Below, one piece after another: positions 27,125 to 36,516 of a DNA stretch of 64,000 nucleotides. How positions within the stretch are numbered: position 1 is the first letter of the stretch; each line of letters starts with the position of its first letter. Both the position numbers and the translations under genes were made by a program. Location: assembly GCA_024742875.1 (NCBI GenBank), contig JANSXP010000008.1:124001-188000 (forward strand), given 5' to 3'. The notes beneath the pieces are model-generated. The model saw only the letters and a list, made by a program, of their open reading frames with translations. It searched no databases and was not told where the DNA came from. The DNA comes from Planctomycetaceae bacterium. Its GTDB lineage: Bacteria; Planctomycetota; Planctomycetia; Planctomycetales; Planctomycetaceae.

Positions 27125-28069
27125 TCAACGCTGCAGACCGAAGTTACGGGCGTGAAATCGCATGATGTCACGGCCATTCTTTTCGTAAATGCGAGCGGCG
27201 CTGTGGGGTGCGCCATCCACAATGAGCTTCTGATACGGGATCTTCAATTCATCCAGAAACTTCATATAGGCCAGGTTGTTCTCGTAGTTGAAGCCCTTCG
27301 TTCCCACATGAATCAGAATCGGCAGATCCGGATGCGGTCGGGAGGCAAACTTCCTTGCCAAATCGTACGTGTTGTAGCCACGTGTGAAGATCAAACTGTC
27401 AGATTCACGACCACCGTTTTCTGAAATGGACTTTTCGGTGGCATGGCCGGCACCGCCGGGCGCGGCACTGCCAAACAGCGCCGGATGACGAAACATGATC
27501 CGCGTTGTGCCACGTCCGCCCTGAGAGAACCCTTCCAGCCCACGACCGCTTCGCGTAGCGATGGTGCGATACGTCTGGTCGATATGCGGGATCAGCTCGT
27601 CGATAAACACATCTTCGCCCATCGCATTTTCGCGATCGGGCATGTTGTAGTGACTCACGGGACCGCCGTTGACAAACACATAGATCATCGGTGGCACATC
27701 GCCGCTTTCGATATGCTCATGAATGAAGCCTGCCAGTCGTACGCTTTTTGTCTCACTTCCCGGGCGACCTCCATGCAGGTAATAGACAACCGGGAATCGG
27801 CGCTCCGGCAGCCGTTCATAGGCAGTGGGCAGATAAATGCAGTAGCCGACATCCAGCTCCATGCTCTCGCTGCGAAACGTCTGGTGCCTGACGCCGGGCA
27901 GTTTGGACTTCAGCGGGTTGACCCACTGGAACGGCGGTTGCTTCTTTTTCGGATTCTTTCGCCTGGCACTGGCCGGGGCGGCCTCCTGAGCCACAGCCGA
28001 CGGAAGACAACGGCCGTCTCCACCGAGCGCAATGGCGGCGGCCAGCAGCAGGCACATGCGTACAGACAT
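27125..28069 (-). CDS. secreted alpha/beta-hydrolase esterase (esterase D / Fes-like)
   Basis: A 314-residue protein with a signal peptide (CLLLAAAIALGG...AVAQE), so it acts outside the cytoplasm. It belongs to the PF00756 esterase type: FPVVYYLHGGRPGSE (oxyanion region), nucleophile elbow GFSQGGRGT, and PHSAARIYEKNG near the C-terminus with the probable catalytic His. Relatives hydrolyse feruloyl, acetyl-xylan or siderophore esters. Start ATG 28069 has GGAGAG upstream. It is 51 bp behind pgsA on the same strand and may share its transcript; otherwise the neighbours give no substrate clue. Confidence 0.88.
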   Translation of the reverse strand: MSVRMCLLLAAAIALGGDGRCLPSAVAQEAAPASARRKNPKKKQPPFQWVNPLKSKLPGVRHQTFRSESMELDVGYCIYLPTAYERLPERRFPVVYYLHGGRPGSETKSVRLAGFIHEHIESGDVPPMIYVFVNGGPVSHYNMPDRENAMGEDVFIDELIPHIDQTYRTIATRSGRGLEGFSQGGRGTTRIMFRHPALFGSAAPGGAGHATEKSISENGGRESDSLIFTRGYNTYDLARKFASRPHPDLPILIHVGTKGFNYENNLAYMKFLDELKIPYQKLIVDGAPHSAARIYEKNGRDIMRFHARNFGLQR

Positions 28070-28120
28070 CAGGACTCTCCGGCAAAAGTTAGGTGCAGGC
28101 CCGTTAGGCGCCCGGATCAG

Positions 28121-28759
28121 TTAAGGCTGTCGGAGCAGCTTGACTCCGCGCACAACGTAGACCATTCCACTCCAGACGGTGACCGCCACAGCGGACCACA
28201 GCAGGATATCTCGTGTCAGCGGCAGCCACGGAAAATCGGCCTGGTCACTCATGGACAGCAGACTGGCCGTCAAAGCGACGCACTGCAGCATCATTTTGGC
28301 CTTGCCCGACCAGCTGGCGGAAAAGTCCCTGCCCTGCTGCTCCAGAAATCCACGCAGGCTGCTGACAAACATTTCCCTGCCGATCACGATGATCACCATC
28401 CAGGCGTTCACGCCTGACTGCACGATCTGCTCGCCGGAGGTCTGCCCGTTCTTTTCCAACAGGAACAGAAAGGTGCCGCCCACGATGATCTTGTCGACAA
28501 ATGGATCCATGATTCGGCCCAGTGTTGTGACCTGGCCGTACTTGCGGGCAAGGTATCCGTCAATCCAGTCGGTCGCTGCAGCAATCACAAACAGTGCGGT
28601 GGCCGACAGCCAGTACTGGCCGTGGTCAATCAGCGCAAACAGCACAATGGCCAGCAGCAGCCGACTGAGGGTGATCAGATTCGGGATGTTCAGCGATTCG
28701 CGCCCCAGCCGAGCGGGCGGGCTGGAAGTACTGACATGAGTTTGCTGCGAGTCGGGCAT
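28121..28759 (-). CDS. pgsA: CDP-diacylglycerol-glycerol-3-phosphate 3-phosphatidyltransferase
   Basis: A 212-residue polytopic CDP-alcohol phosphatidyltransferase. The catalytic signature DG-x2-AR-x8-G-x3-D-x3-D is present as DGYLARKYGQVTTLGRIMDP with the final Asp in FVDK. N-terminal NIPNLITLSRLLLAIVLF is typical of PgsA. It makes phosphatidylglycerol phosphate for phosphatidylglycerol and cardiolipin. The longest frame starts at TTG 28780; ATG 28759 is preferred. rimO ends 46 bp upstream, so rimO-pgsA is a likely operon. Confidence 0.93.
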   Translation of the reverse strand: MPDSQQTHVSTSSPPARLGRESLNIPNLITLSRLLLAIVLFALIDHGQYWLSATALFVIAAATDWIDGYLARKYGQVTTLGRIMDPFVDKIIVGGTFLFLLEKNGQTSGEQIVQSGVNAWMVIIVIGREMFVSSLRGFLEQQGRDFSASWSGKAKMMLQCVALTASLLSMSDQADFPWLPLTRDILLWSAVAVTVWSGMVYVVRGVKLLRQP

Positions 28760-28804
28760 CAACCTGCAATCTGTCTGCAATCTGTTGGCGGCAGGGCCAC
28801 GAAG

Positions 28805-30223
28805 CTAATCGATCAGTTCGGCCTGATGGGCAACACCGATCAGGTCATAATCTTCTCGACGGACAATTTCCACCGGCACCATGCTGCCAACTTCCAGACC
28901 TTCGGCCGACACAAACACACTGGCATCAATCTCCGGTGCGTCAGCGAAAGAGCGACCGATGTAGACATTGTCTTCTACCTGGTCGTCAATCAGCACGTCC
29001 AGTTCGTAGCCGACCAGCGACTCGGCATGCTCAAAGGCGATCTGTTGCTGCAGCTTCATCAGTGCGTCACGACGAGATTCCTTCACGTCTTCGGGCAGGT
29101 GTCCGTCCAGTTTGACAGCCGGTGTGCCAGGCTCTTTGGAGTAGGTGAACACGCCCATGCGTTCAAAACGCGTCTCTGCCACGAAGTCGTACAGTTCCTG
29201 AAACTGTTCATCGGTTTCGCCCGGAAAGCCGGTAATAAAGGTTGTCCGCAGCACCAAATTGGGAACCCGTTCCCGCAGGCGGGCCACCAGTTCTTTGGTC
29301 TGCTCACCGTTCACACGGCGCTGCATACGTTTGAGTACCGGGCTGCTGATGTGCTGCAGTGGCATGTCCAGATACGGCAGCACTTTGGGAGACGCGACGA
29401 TCTGATCAATCAGTTCATCTGTGAAATGCTCCGGATAGAGGTACATCAGCCGGATCCAGTCCAGTCCGTCGACCTTGTCCAGTTCCTGCAGCAGTTCCAC
29501 CAGCCGGGTCTCGCCGTACAAATCCATGCCGTAGTAGGTGGTATCCTGAGCGACAATATTCAGTTCCCGCACGCCATCTGCGGCCAGTTCCCGTGCTTCT
29601 TCCACCACCATCTCGATGGGCTTGGTGATGTGTTTGCCCCGCATCATGGGAATCGAACAGAACGTGCACGTGCGATTGCAGCCTTCGGAAATTTTCAAAT
29701 AGGCAAAGTGACCGGGCGTAATCCGCAGACGAGCGCGGTCATCCAGAGCCTGAATGGGGGCCGGACGAAACAACTCCCGCTGTTCGTTAATGCCCCCCAG
29801 CAGACGATCGGCCACCTTGCTGATTTCATCGCGACCAAACACGCCGACCACGTGATCGATTTCGGGCATCTCGCTGGCCAGGCCGCCTTCTTCCAGACGC
29901 TCGGGCAAACAGCCGGCCACGATCACACCGCGCGTCTTACCGGCACGTTTCAGATCAAGCATTTCCTGAATCACAGACCGTGACTCAGCCCGGCTGCTTT
30001 CGATGAAGCCGCACGTGTTGACGATGACGAAATCCGATTCCGCCGGATCGGGCACCAGGGAGTACCCGTCCATCGCCAGCGTGCCCAGCATCTTCTCACT
30101 GTCCACCAGATTCTTCGGACAGCCGAGACTGACAAACGCGTAAGATCCTTTTGCCTTTCCGTCCACGTCCGGAACACTCGGACCGGGATTGGGGGCATCA
30201 GGGTCAATAATCGGAAGGGACAT
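28805..30223 (-). CDS. rimO: ribosomal protein S12 methylthiotransferase
   Basis: A 472-residue radical SAM methylthiotransferase. The UPF0004 domain opens with FVSLGCPKNLVDSEKMLGTL and holds the auxiliary-cluster Cys residues (including NTCGFIESS and AGCLPER). The radical SAM core has CNRTCTFC (CxxxCxxC) and ISEGCNRT. A TRAM domain closes the protein (LVGYELDVLIDD...). RimO adds a methylthio group to the conserved Asp of S12; the LGCPKNLVDSE start separates it from MiaB. ATG 30223 is preceded by TGCAGATG without a strong site. Head of the rimO-pgsA-esterase run on the minus strand. Confidence 0.96.
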   Translation of the reverse strand: MSLPIIDPDAPNPGPSVPDVDGKAKGSYAFVSLGCPKNLVDSEKMLGTLAMDGYSLVPDPAESDFVIVNTCGFIESSRAESRSVIQEMLDLKRAGKTRGVIVAGCLPERLEEGGLASEMPEIDHVVGVFGRDEISKVADRLLGGINEQRELFRPAPIQALDDRARLRITPGHFAYLKISEGCNRTCTFCSIPMMRGKHITKPIEMVVEEARELAADGVRELNIVAQDTTYYGMDLYGETRLVELLQELDKVDGLDWIRLMYLYPEHFTDELIDQIVASPKVLPYLDMPLQHISSPVLKRMQRRVNGEQTKELVARLRERVPNLVLRTTFITGFPGETDEQFQELYDFVAETRFERMGVFTYSKEPGTPAVKLDGHLPEDVKESRRDALMKLQQQIAFEHAESLVGYELDVLIDDQVEDNVYIGRSFADAPEIDASVFVSAEGLEVGSMVPVEIVRREDYDLIGVAHQAELID

Positions 30224-30500
30224 CTGCAGTCAGCCTGAACGGGTGCGTGGAAAAAGACTCCGGCCGGAGTCTCAACAGTCGGCGAGTGTATCCGCCCGCC
30301 GGGGAACGCTCAAAACAGAGACCCCCTGGAAGACCGGGAATTCGCCGAAGATGACGAATTGCGACACCAGAGACCACAATTGAGACAAATCGGGAAGGGC
30401 AACCATGCCGATTCACGGGAATTGCCAATCCACTGAGTTTGGGCGGGCATCTCTGCGTCCGAAAGACTACAACGCAGGTTCTCTCAACTGGAATACAGTC

Positions 30501-31508
30501 ATGACAGACGCTCCCAGCCCATCGCCTCCACCGTCGCCTCCCAACACGGCTCCGGCGAAAGCCGACAGCCTGCTGACCAGACGCACCAAAAAGATCCTGC
30601 GACTGCTCGTCATCTGCTACATAGTGATTCTCACCGTGCTCGGATTCTTCCAACGCAAACTGCTGTACCACCCCTCGACCGCTGACGCTCTGCCGGTGGC
30701 CGAGCATCAGAAGGCGACGGCAGGATTCGAATCCTGCCAGGACGTGCAGATGACGTGCGGCAACGGCGAGACCATTCACGGCTGGCTGCTGCAGCAGCAG
30801 TCCGACGTCAAACGTCCCCTGGTTTTGTACTTTCATGGCAATGCCAGAAATCGGTCAGATCGCGGTCCCTGGTACGAACTGCTCCGGCAGGCCGGACTCG
30901 ACGTCCTGGCGATTGACTATCAGGGGTATGGTGATTCCGGCGGCCAAACCACCGAAGACACCATCGAGCAAAGCTGCGACGCCACCTGGCAGTACGCCAT
31001 CAGTGAACTGGGCTATCAGCCAGCTGAACTGGGCATTGCTGGAACATCCCTGGGCGGAGCGGCGGCTGTGTACCTGGCAGAACGACAGTCACAGGCAGAG
31101 ACACCGCCCGCGTTCCTGTTTGTGACGGCCACTTTTTCTTCCATGGGCGATGTAGCCAGCAGTCTCTACTGGTGGCTGCCAGTTCGCGCTTTGCTGGTCG
31201 ACACATTTCCCTCCGCCGAACGGGCCGCGCGAGTGACGTGTCCTGTGCTCGTGATGCACGGCGACCAGGACACGCTCGTCGATCAGAAATTTGGCCAGCG
31301 ACTGTTTGAGGCGTTTCCCAAACAGTCGTCCAGCGCGGTGCCACGTCAGTGGGTGAACCTAACCGATATCGGACACAAAGACATTGTTGCGAAGGGGCAG
31401 AGGATGATCCTTAGCGGCATTCGCAAACTGCTGGAAGACAGTCGGGCAGTGCGGGTCGACGGAGATCAGCAGACAGCCGACGATCCAGTCACGGCGCCCG
31501 ATGAGTAA
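30501..31508 (+). CDS. membrane-anchored alpha/beta hydrolase (BEM46/ABHD13-like)
   Basis: From ATG 30501 the protein has 335 residues: a Pro/Ser-rich N-terminus, one transmembrane anchor (LLVICYIVILTVLGFFQ) and an alpha/beta-hydrolase domain. The domain shows VLYFHGNARNRSD (oxyanion), DYQGYGDSGG, the nucleophile elbow GTSLGGAAAV, HGDQDTLVD with the acid residue and DIGHKDIV with the catalytic His. The pattern RKLLYHPS...G..WLL matches the BEM46-type family often found beside membrane lipid genes. The frame is open upstream to 30405, but that region shows no protein character. Substrate unknown. Confidence 0.85.
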   Translation: MTDAPSPSPPPSPPNTAPAKADSLLTRRTKKILRLLVICYIVILTVLGFFQRKLLYHPSTADALPVAEHQKATAGFESCQDVQMTCGNGETIHGWLLQQQSDVKRPLVLYFHGNARNRSDRGPWYELLRQAGLDVLAIDYQGYGDSGGQTTEDTIEQSCDATWQYAISELGYQPAELGIAGTSLGGAAAVYLAERQSQAETPPAFLFVTATFSSMGDVASSLYWWLPVRALLVDTFPSAERAARVTCPVLVMHGDQDTLVDQKFGQRLFEAFPKQSSSAVPRQWVNLTDIGHKDIVAKGQRMILSGIRKLLEDSRAVRVDGDQQTADDPVTAPDE

Positions 31509-31525
31509 CGGCTGCCGGATCGCTC

Positions 31526-31978
31526 CTACTTTGCCTGTAGTTTGTCTTCCACGATCAGCAGCTTGTGGTTCTGCACGTCGTATTCGTACGACTGCCCCGC
31601 GCCCAGCGACGGCAGCTTAATGTGATTCTCTTTGATGACCCGCGTCATGAACTCGTCGAGGTCTTTGGGATAGCGGCCTTCCAGAGCATGGAATAACTGG
31701 ATGGCGTGATCGATCCCCATCCCAATGACCTGCTGCTTCAGCGGCTGGTAAGCTTCCAGCGGGCCGGTAATGGGATTGGACATGGTGATTGAGTCATCGG
31801 CTTCCTGCTTGTTCCCATTCGGATCGAATTCGCCCACCTGCTCCGGCGGCTTTGCCTGTTTGCCTTCCGGCGGCAGTGGCAACTGCTTGACGGTCTGCGT
31901 TCCTGAACCGCAGCCGGTCGCCAGAAAAAGGCTGACAAGGCAGATCAGGCGATGGAGGGGGGCCGCATTCAGAAGCAT
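31526..31978 (-). CDS. putative lipoprotein, unknown function
   Basis: From ATG 31978 the protein is 150 residues (an in-frame TTG at 31993 adds 5). The N-terminus HRLICLVSLFLATGCGSG is a lipoprotein signal with lipobox ATGC. A Pro/Gln/Lys-rich linker follows, and the C-terminal 90 residues (IDHAIQLFHALEGRYPKDLDEF...SLGAGQSYEYDVQNHKLLIVE) resemble the soluble part of type II pseudopilin-like proteins seen in many planctomycetes. It follows lnt directly (the lnt stop is at 31994-31996), so it is made from the same message as the enzyme that would acylate it. Confidence 0.78.
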   Translation of the reverse strand: MLLNAAPLHRLICLVSLFLATGCGSGTQTVKQLPLPPEGKQAKPPEQVGEFDPNGNKQEADDSITMSNPITGPLEAYQPLKQQVIGMGIDHAIQLFHALEGRYPKDLDEFMTRVIKENHIKLPSLGAGQSYEYDVQNHKLLIVEDKLQAK

Positions 31979-31993
31979 GGGAGTGTCCGACAA

Positions 31994-33934
31994 TCAGGCG
32001 GTAACCTTCAATTCCGGCACAGCTTCTGAACCGGAAGTACTGCCGTCCCCGCGGCGAACCAACAGCAGCCCGATTGTCGCGATCGCACACAGAATGGCAA
32101 ACCAGTCACCAAACTGCCCGTAGAGTGTGGTCCGACCATCCAGCGGTATCTGGCCGCAAAGAACGGCCGAACACTGGCGATAACGCTGTCCGGTGGCGGG
32201 ATCAATCATGGATTTGGCGGGACGAAAATCGGCCGTCACACCCATCTCCTGCTGCTGCATGACAAGGAAGTGCTCGGGCTGTCGGATCCGACCGCTGGAA
32301 TCAATCAACGCGGACACCCCGCCGTTGACAGAGCGAACCATCGGACGACGATTCTCAATACAGCGGAACGTCGAAGTAATCAGGTGCTGATCCAGTTCGC
32401 TGGATCCGTGAAACCAGGCGTCGTTGGTCAGATTCACCAGTACGTCAGGCTGCTTTCCTTCCGCGTCTGTGGCGGCCACGCAGTCGCGAATCAGGTGCGG
32501 CACAGTGTCCTCAAAACAGATAACCGGAGAATAGCGGATCCCGCCGTACTCAAAGACTTTGGGCTCCTCACCGGCATCCAGACCAAACCCTCCGCCGTAG
32601 GGCGACAGACTGGCCATCCAGGGAAGAATGCTCTTGAGTGGTATGTACTCTCCAAAAACGACAAGGTGCTGTTTGTCGTAACGGTCGACGAAGCCCTGAT
32701 CCGGACGAATGAATGCGGCCGAATTAAAACGCTGACGACCATTCACCTGGGCCAGCTCGGTGGCCATACCAACCATCAGCGCCGCGCCGGCTTCCTGAGA
32801 GCGATTCAGCAGCAGTTCACGGGCATAGCCACTATGCCAGCGTTTTTTTTCCTCGTCCGCCAGGTCACTGTTGGAAACCGAGTTATGAAGGTTGAGATAG
32901 GACTCCAGATCATCGTCGGTGACTCCCTCACCAATAATCTGGTTGGGAACGGGAAACATGGATTCCGGCCAGACAATCAGATCCGGTCGCAGGCCGGCCG
33001 CACGACGGGTCAGGATGTCGTGCTCGCGCACCATGCGCAGCCATTTGTCAGGGTCGTGTTTGACCTCAGGTGTAAAGTTGCCCTGCACGACGGCCACCAC
33101 TGGCCCATTTCCCACAGACTCCGGGGAGGGGGCTTCCATGCGAAACACGCCATACAAACACGAAACAACAATAAGTGACACGGCGGAAATCAGCCCCGGA
33201 CGCTGACTGCCACGACGGTCGATCACGACGTCCGATTCCGCTGACGCCAGCCGCAGTCGCACCAGTGCAGTCGCCGGCATGGCGGCGGCAATCGCACCTG
33301 TGAAGAGCATCATCACAAAGGAAATCCCATAGGCTCCGGTCACGTCGGCAATCTGCACCAGTGATGTCCAGCGGTATTGCGTGTGACCCAGATAGTACCA
33401 GGCGAAGCCCGTCATCAGATGGGCACGCAGGTACTCCAGCGAGGTCCAGACCAACGGCGCTGCCAGCCAAACCGGCACACCGGCGCGCACCAATCGGCGA
33501 CTGCCGGCAACAAAGACAGGAAGATACAGGGCCATGTAGCACGACAGCGCCAGCAGCGCGCCGTACATCGTCCAGTGTCCCAGTCGCATCCACTGCAAAG
33601 TGGCGGCCGCCCAGACGAATCCGACCAGTGTGAGGCCGCGGTAAGCGCGACGGGGCAGGGCGGCAAGTCGCAGCAGCAAACACAGCGGGACCAGCGCCAC
33701 CCAGGCCAGGGGACCAAAATCAACAGGCGTAAAACTGGTCCACAGCAACAGCATGCTGCCGCCGGAAACGGCGAGCACGGGCCACACGGTGCCGGAAGAG
33801 AACTCCATCTGCTGCCCGGAATCTATGATGCGGGCAATTTCCGGACGAAGCGTGGGAGTCGAGTCGGTAGAGTCGGTCACTGGGAGGGGGCGTGCCGCGG
33901 ACACTGTGGAAATTCCTGTTTTCTGACTGTGCAA
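31994..33934 (-). CDS. lnt: apolipoprotein N-acyltransferase
   Basis: A polytopic enzyme that adds the third acyl chain to lipoproteins. The N-terminal half has several helices (WVALVPLCLLLRLAAL, LLALSCYMALYLPVFV, GISFVMMLFTGAIAAAM). The nitrilase-like periplasmic domain contains the full triad context: Glu in DLIVWPESMFPVP, Lys in YDKQHLVVFGEYIP and Cys in PVICFEDTVPHLI. At 646 residues it is longer than E. coli Lnt (512) because of a disordered N-terminus. The start is uncertain: TTG 33934 (used) or ATG 33808, which would give 604 residues. Downstream lipoprotein overlaps in operon. Confidence 0.93.
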   Translation of the reverse strand: MHSQKTGISTVSAARPLPVTDSTDSTPTLRPEIARIIDSGQQMEFSSGTVWPVLAVSGGSMLLLWTSFTPVDFGPLAWVALVPLCLLLRLAALPRRAYRGLTLVGFVWAAATLQWMRLGHWTMYGALLALSCYMALYLPVFVAGSRRLVRAGVPVWLAAPLVWTSLEYLRAHLMTGFAWYYLGHTQYRWTSLVQIADVTGAYGISFVMMLFTGAIAAAMPATALVRLRLASAESDVVIDRRGSQRPGLISAVSLIVVSCLYGVFRMEAPSPESVGNGPVVAVVQGNFTPEVKHDPDKWLRMVREHDILTRRAAGLRPDLIVWPESMFPVPNQIIGEGVTDDDLESYLNLHNSVSNSDLADEEKKRWHSGYARELLLNRSQEAGAALMVGMATELAQVNGRQRFNSAAFIRPDQGFVDRYDKQHLVVFGEYIPLKSILPWMASLSPYGGGFGLDAGEEPKVFEYGGIRYSPVICFEDTVPHLIRDCVAATDAEGKQPDVLVNLTNDAWFHGSSELDQHLITSTFRCIENRRPMVRSVNGGVSALIDSSGRIRQPEHFLVMQQQEMGVTADFRPAKSMIDPATGQRYRQCSAVLCGQIPLDGRTTLYGQFGDWFAILCAIATIGLLLVRRGDGSTSGSEAVPELKVTA

Positions 33935-34159
33935 TCATGCAGTCCCTGCGTCAGAAACATAGCACAAAGCCAATTTCGCCGTTACCCGGATCCGGAACCG
34001 ACCGTGAACGACGCAATTGCCGGCCAGAGACCGGCATGGGCCCCAAAAATTACTGAATCCAGGCGGACCGCGCTGGAAAACCAGGGGGCCCCTGGGATCC
34101 TGTTCGCCCGGGCCACTTCTCCCTAAGGACCATTCGAAACGGAAATTCGACCACTTTTG

Positions 34160-34975
34160 ATGACTGAAGAAACTCCCCTGCCAACGCCGCATTCGAGCCT
34201 GGAATCCGGCATCGACGAACTCGCACAGCTGCAAAAGTCGCTGCTGTTCGCCGAACTGTCGAGCATCTCCTACTACGACATCGAGGCGGCCCGTGGGCTG
34301 GTCAGCCAGATTGGCTTTTCTGATCTGCAGTTCTTTGAGCGGGACGGCGCTCAGGCTTACATGTTCTGGAATGAAACAGACTGCGTGGTCGCCTGTCGCG
34401 GCACCGAACCCCATGAGTGGAATGACATCAAGGCGGATGCGAACGCCGTTTCTGTCCTGACGGAAACGTTTGGTCGTGTTCACAAGGGCTTCAACCAGGA
34501 GGTCGATGATCTGTGGCCGATGCTGGAAGACGCACTGGAAGCCAACGAAAAACCGCTGTGGTTCACCGGCCATTCCCTGGGTGGCGCCATGGCCACCATC
34601 TGTGCCGGCCGCTGTTATCTGTCAGAGATCCCATCCATGCCGAAGTCGCTGTACACCTACGGCAGTCCCCGCGTGGGCGACAAACGCTTTGTCAACTTCA
34701 TTGACCTGGACCATTCCCGCTGGGTCAACAACAATGACCTGGTGACACGTGTCCCTCCGGCGTGGCTGGGGTACCGACACAGCGGCACCGAGTGGTACCT
34801 GAATCGTCACGGCCGCATCAAAAGCGTCAACGGCTGGACGCGTACGCTTGATCGCCTGCGAGGCTTTGCCAGCGGCCTGCTGAAGTTTCAGGTGGACCAC
34901 TTTGCCGACCATTCCATCGACCGCTATATCGATTACATCAAGGCAGCCGTTGAGGAGTCGTCGGAAGCAGGCTAA
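34160..34975 (+). CDS. class 3 lipase family protein
   Basis: A 271-residue protein of the Lipase_3 (PF01764) type: CVVACRGTEPHEWNDIKADANAV, VHKGFNQEVDDLWPML, nucleophile elbow FTGHSLGGAMATICAGR, then LYTYGSPRVGDKRF and NNNDLVTRVPP with the acid residue; the catalytic His is probably the one in DHFADHSIDRY. There is no signal peptide, so it seems intracellular, unlike fungal lipases. ATG 34160 is used; the codon before it is an alternative TTG. Its 3' end overlaps the convergent gene at 34972 by 4 bp. Substrate, triglyceride or phospholipid, cannot be told. Confidence 0.9.
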   Translation: MTEETPLPTPHSSLESGIDELAQLQKSLLFAELSSISYYDIEAARGLVSQIGFSDLQFFERDGAQAYMFWNETDCVVACRGTEPHEWNDIKADANAVSVLTETFGRVHKGFNQEVDDLWPMLEDALEANEKPLWFTGHSLGGAMATICAGRCYLSEIPSMPKSLYTYGSPRVGDKRFVNFIDLDHSRWVNNNDLVTRVPPAWLGYRHSGTEWYLNRHGRIKSVNGWTRTLDRLRGFASGLLKFQVDHFADHSIDRYIDYIKAAVEESSEAG

Positions 34976-35307
34976 CCGGGAACAATCGTCTGAATGTCAT
35001 CAGACGCGTCAATGACCGACTCCACTTTAATCAGCCAGCGACCGCCCACACCAGATATCGACCACATTCCCGTCATGGTGCCTTCGCCGTCGACCGCTCC
35101 GGCATACAACACCTGATGAGCGTCGACGTACTGTTTCATGATGCTGACACTGGTTCCCTCAATTTCCCCCCGCAGCTCAAAGACGCCCACACAGTCTGAA
35201 CCGCTGCCGACAAAGTGCAGGTCCGTGTAGACCAGCTGCAGATTATTCATCGGCTGGCGTCCGTAGCCGGACTGCTCCCACCAGCCTGCACAGCGAATTG
35301 CCGTCAT
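34972..35307 (-). CDS. conserved small protein, unknown function
   Basis: A 111-residue protein with a very good ribosome binding site (GGAGGAAAAACG before ATG 35307). It looks like an all-beta fold with glycine turns: MNNLQLVYTDLHFVGSGSDCVGVF, ELRGEIEGTSVSIMKQYV, HQVLYAGAVDGEGTMTGMWSI. I recall similar short sequences (GxGxDxVGxF ... KQY ... GEGxxxGxW) in other bacteria, without an assigned function. It has no signal peptide and no catalytic motif. Both neighbours are unrelated, so context gives no clue. Confidence 0.75.
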   Translation of the reverse strand: MTAIRCAGWWEQSGYGRQPMNNLQLVYTDLHFVGSGSDCVGVFELRGEIEGTSVSIMKQYVDAHQVLYAGAVDGEGTMTGMWSISGVGGRWLIKVESVIDASDDIQTIVPG

Positions 35308-35477
35308 TCGTTTTTCCTCCCACTGAACGCCCCGTCCCGCGGCACGGTGGGAAGTGTGCGGGCGGGATGTGGTCTCGTCCAGTGATTTTTCGGTGGGCTC
35401 GATACCGAGCGACGAACGCAGGCCTGCGCCCGTCTCATGGCAGCGGTGGCGAACAGCGCCGCGGGAGGCAGCGTCGA

Positions 35478-36338
35478 TTAATAGAAGGCGGTTGCCAGCT
35501 GGCGGCGATAATCGGCCGCCTGTCGCGATTTGGGTCCCATCGCCCCGAGAATGGCGACCATCGCTTCTTTCGCCCGCTCTCGCACTTCCGTGCGATCTTT
35601 GCGGACCACATCCAGCAGCAGCTCACAAGCCTCGGGGTAACGTTTTTCCACGCTCATTGCTTCAGCCAGCTGAATGATCAATGTCAGATTATCGGGGTCT
35701 GCCTCGAGCGCCGCCTTTGCAGTCGTGATGCCGCCAGAGTCCTCCACATTGGCCCGCAACTCCAGCTGCTCTTTCAGTGACTCCGCATCCGGCTCCAGAA
35801 AACCGCGACCTTCCAGGTCTTCAATGATCTCCCGACATTCCTGCTCGCGGTCCAGCTGCAGCAGAGCACGGGCGTGCGCAATCCGAAACTGCGACGTTTC
35901 GCCGTCGAGTGCCACCGCCTGGGCAAAATGGGTCTCTGCTGTCGCAAAGTCCTCAGCGGCTTCCGCCTCCACTCCCGCGTTGAACGCCTCGACGGCCGGA
36001 GACGGAATAAAGGATTCCAGCCATTTTCGAATCTCGGGTTCCGGCATCACGCCGGGCAGTTGGCTGACCGGCTGACCGTTGATCATGGCCAGAACAAAGG
36101 GAATCGACTGCACGCCGAAAGCGCCCGCCAGTTCGGGTTGCTCATCCACATTGATCTTCATCAGGATGAAACGACCGTCAAACTCCGCCGCCAGTTTCTC
36201 CAGCAGCGGCATCAGTTGCTGGCACGGCTGGCACCACTCAGCCCAGAAGTCCACCACGATGGGGACATTCTGTGACTGCTCCACCACGTCTTCGCGGAAG
36301 GTTTCTGCTGTTGTCGTGCGAATCCACTGGCTTTCCAT
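35478..36338 (-). CDS. thioredoxin-TPR protein, CnoX/YbbN family
   Basis: From ATG 36338 the protein is 286 residues. A thioredoxin domain (1-110) with active site WCQPCQ in DFWAEWCQPCQQLMPLLEKL is followed by a TPR/helical domain (FNAGVEAEAAEDFATAETHFAQAVAL; ALEADPDNLTLIIQLAEAMS), the CnoX arrangement. E. coli CnoX has lost the first Cys (SxxC) and works as a holdase activated by chlorination; here both Cys are present, so it should be a redox-active oxidoreductase as in Caulobacter-type CnoX. The C-terminal RQAADYRRQLATAFY ending is standard. No signal peptide, cytosolic. Confidence 0.92.
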   Translation of the reverse strand: MESQWIRTTTAETFREDVVEQSQNVPIVVDFWAEWCQPCQQLMPLLEKLAAEFDGRFILMKINVDEQPELAGAFGVQSIPFVLAMINGQPVSQLPGVMPEPEIRKWLESFIPSPAVEAFNAGVEAEAAEDFATAETHFAQAVALDGETSQFRIAHARALLQLDREQECREIIEDLEGRGFLEPDAESLKEQLELRANVEDSGGITTAKAALEADPDNLTLIIQLAEAMSVEKRYPEACELLLDVVRKDRTEVRERAKEAMVAILGAMGPKSRQAADYRRQLATAFY

Positions 36339-36516
36339 GGCGGGCCTTCGATGAGCGGCCTGCAATGGCCAGCTTCAGAGAGCGAGGTAGCAATTGACTT
36401 GTCGCGGTCCGCATTTTCTGCAGACGGCGATTGCCGCGGATTTTAGCAGGCCAGCGGCAGGATGCATGTCAGGTGACGCGGAAAAACGATCCGGTCGATT
36501 AATCGCCGACCGCCAC

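Noticed and set aside
28622-29983. 453-codon plus-strand frame opposite rimO and pgsA
   Set aside because: Antisense to two certain genes, no ribosome binding site and composition typical of antisense frames (many His/Gln/Phe).
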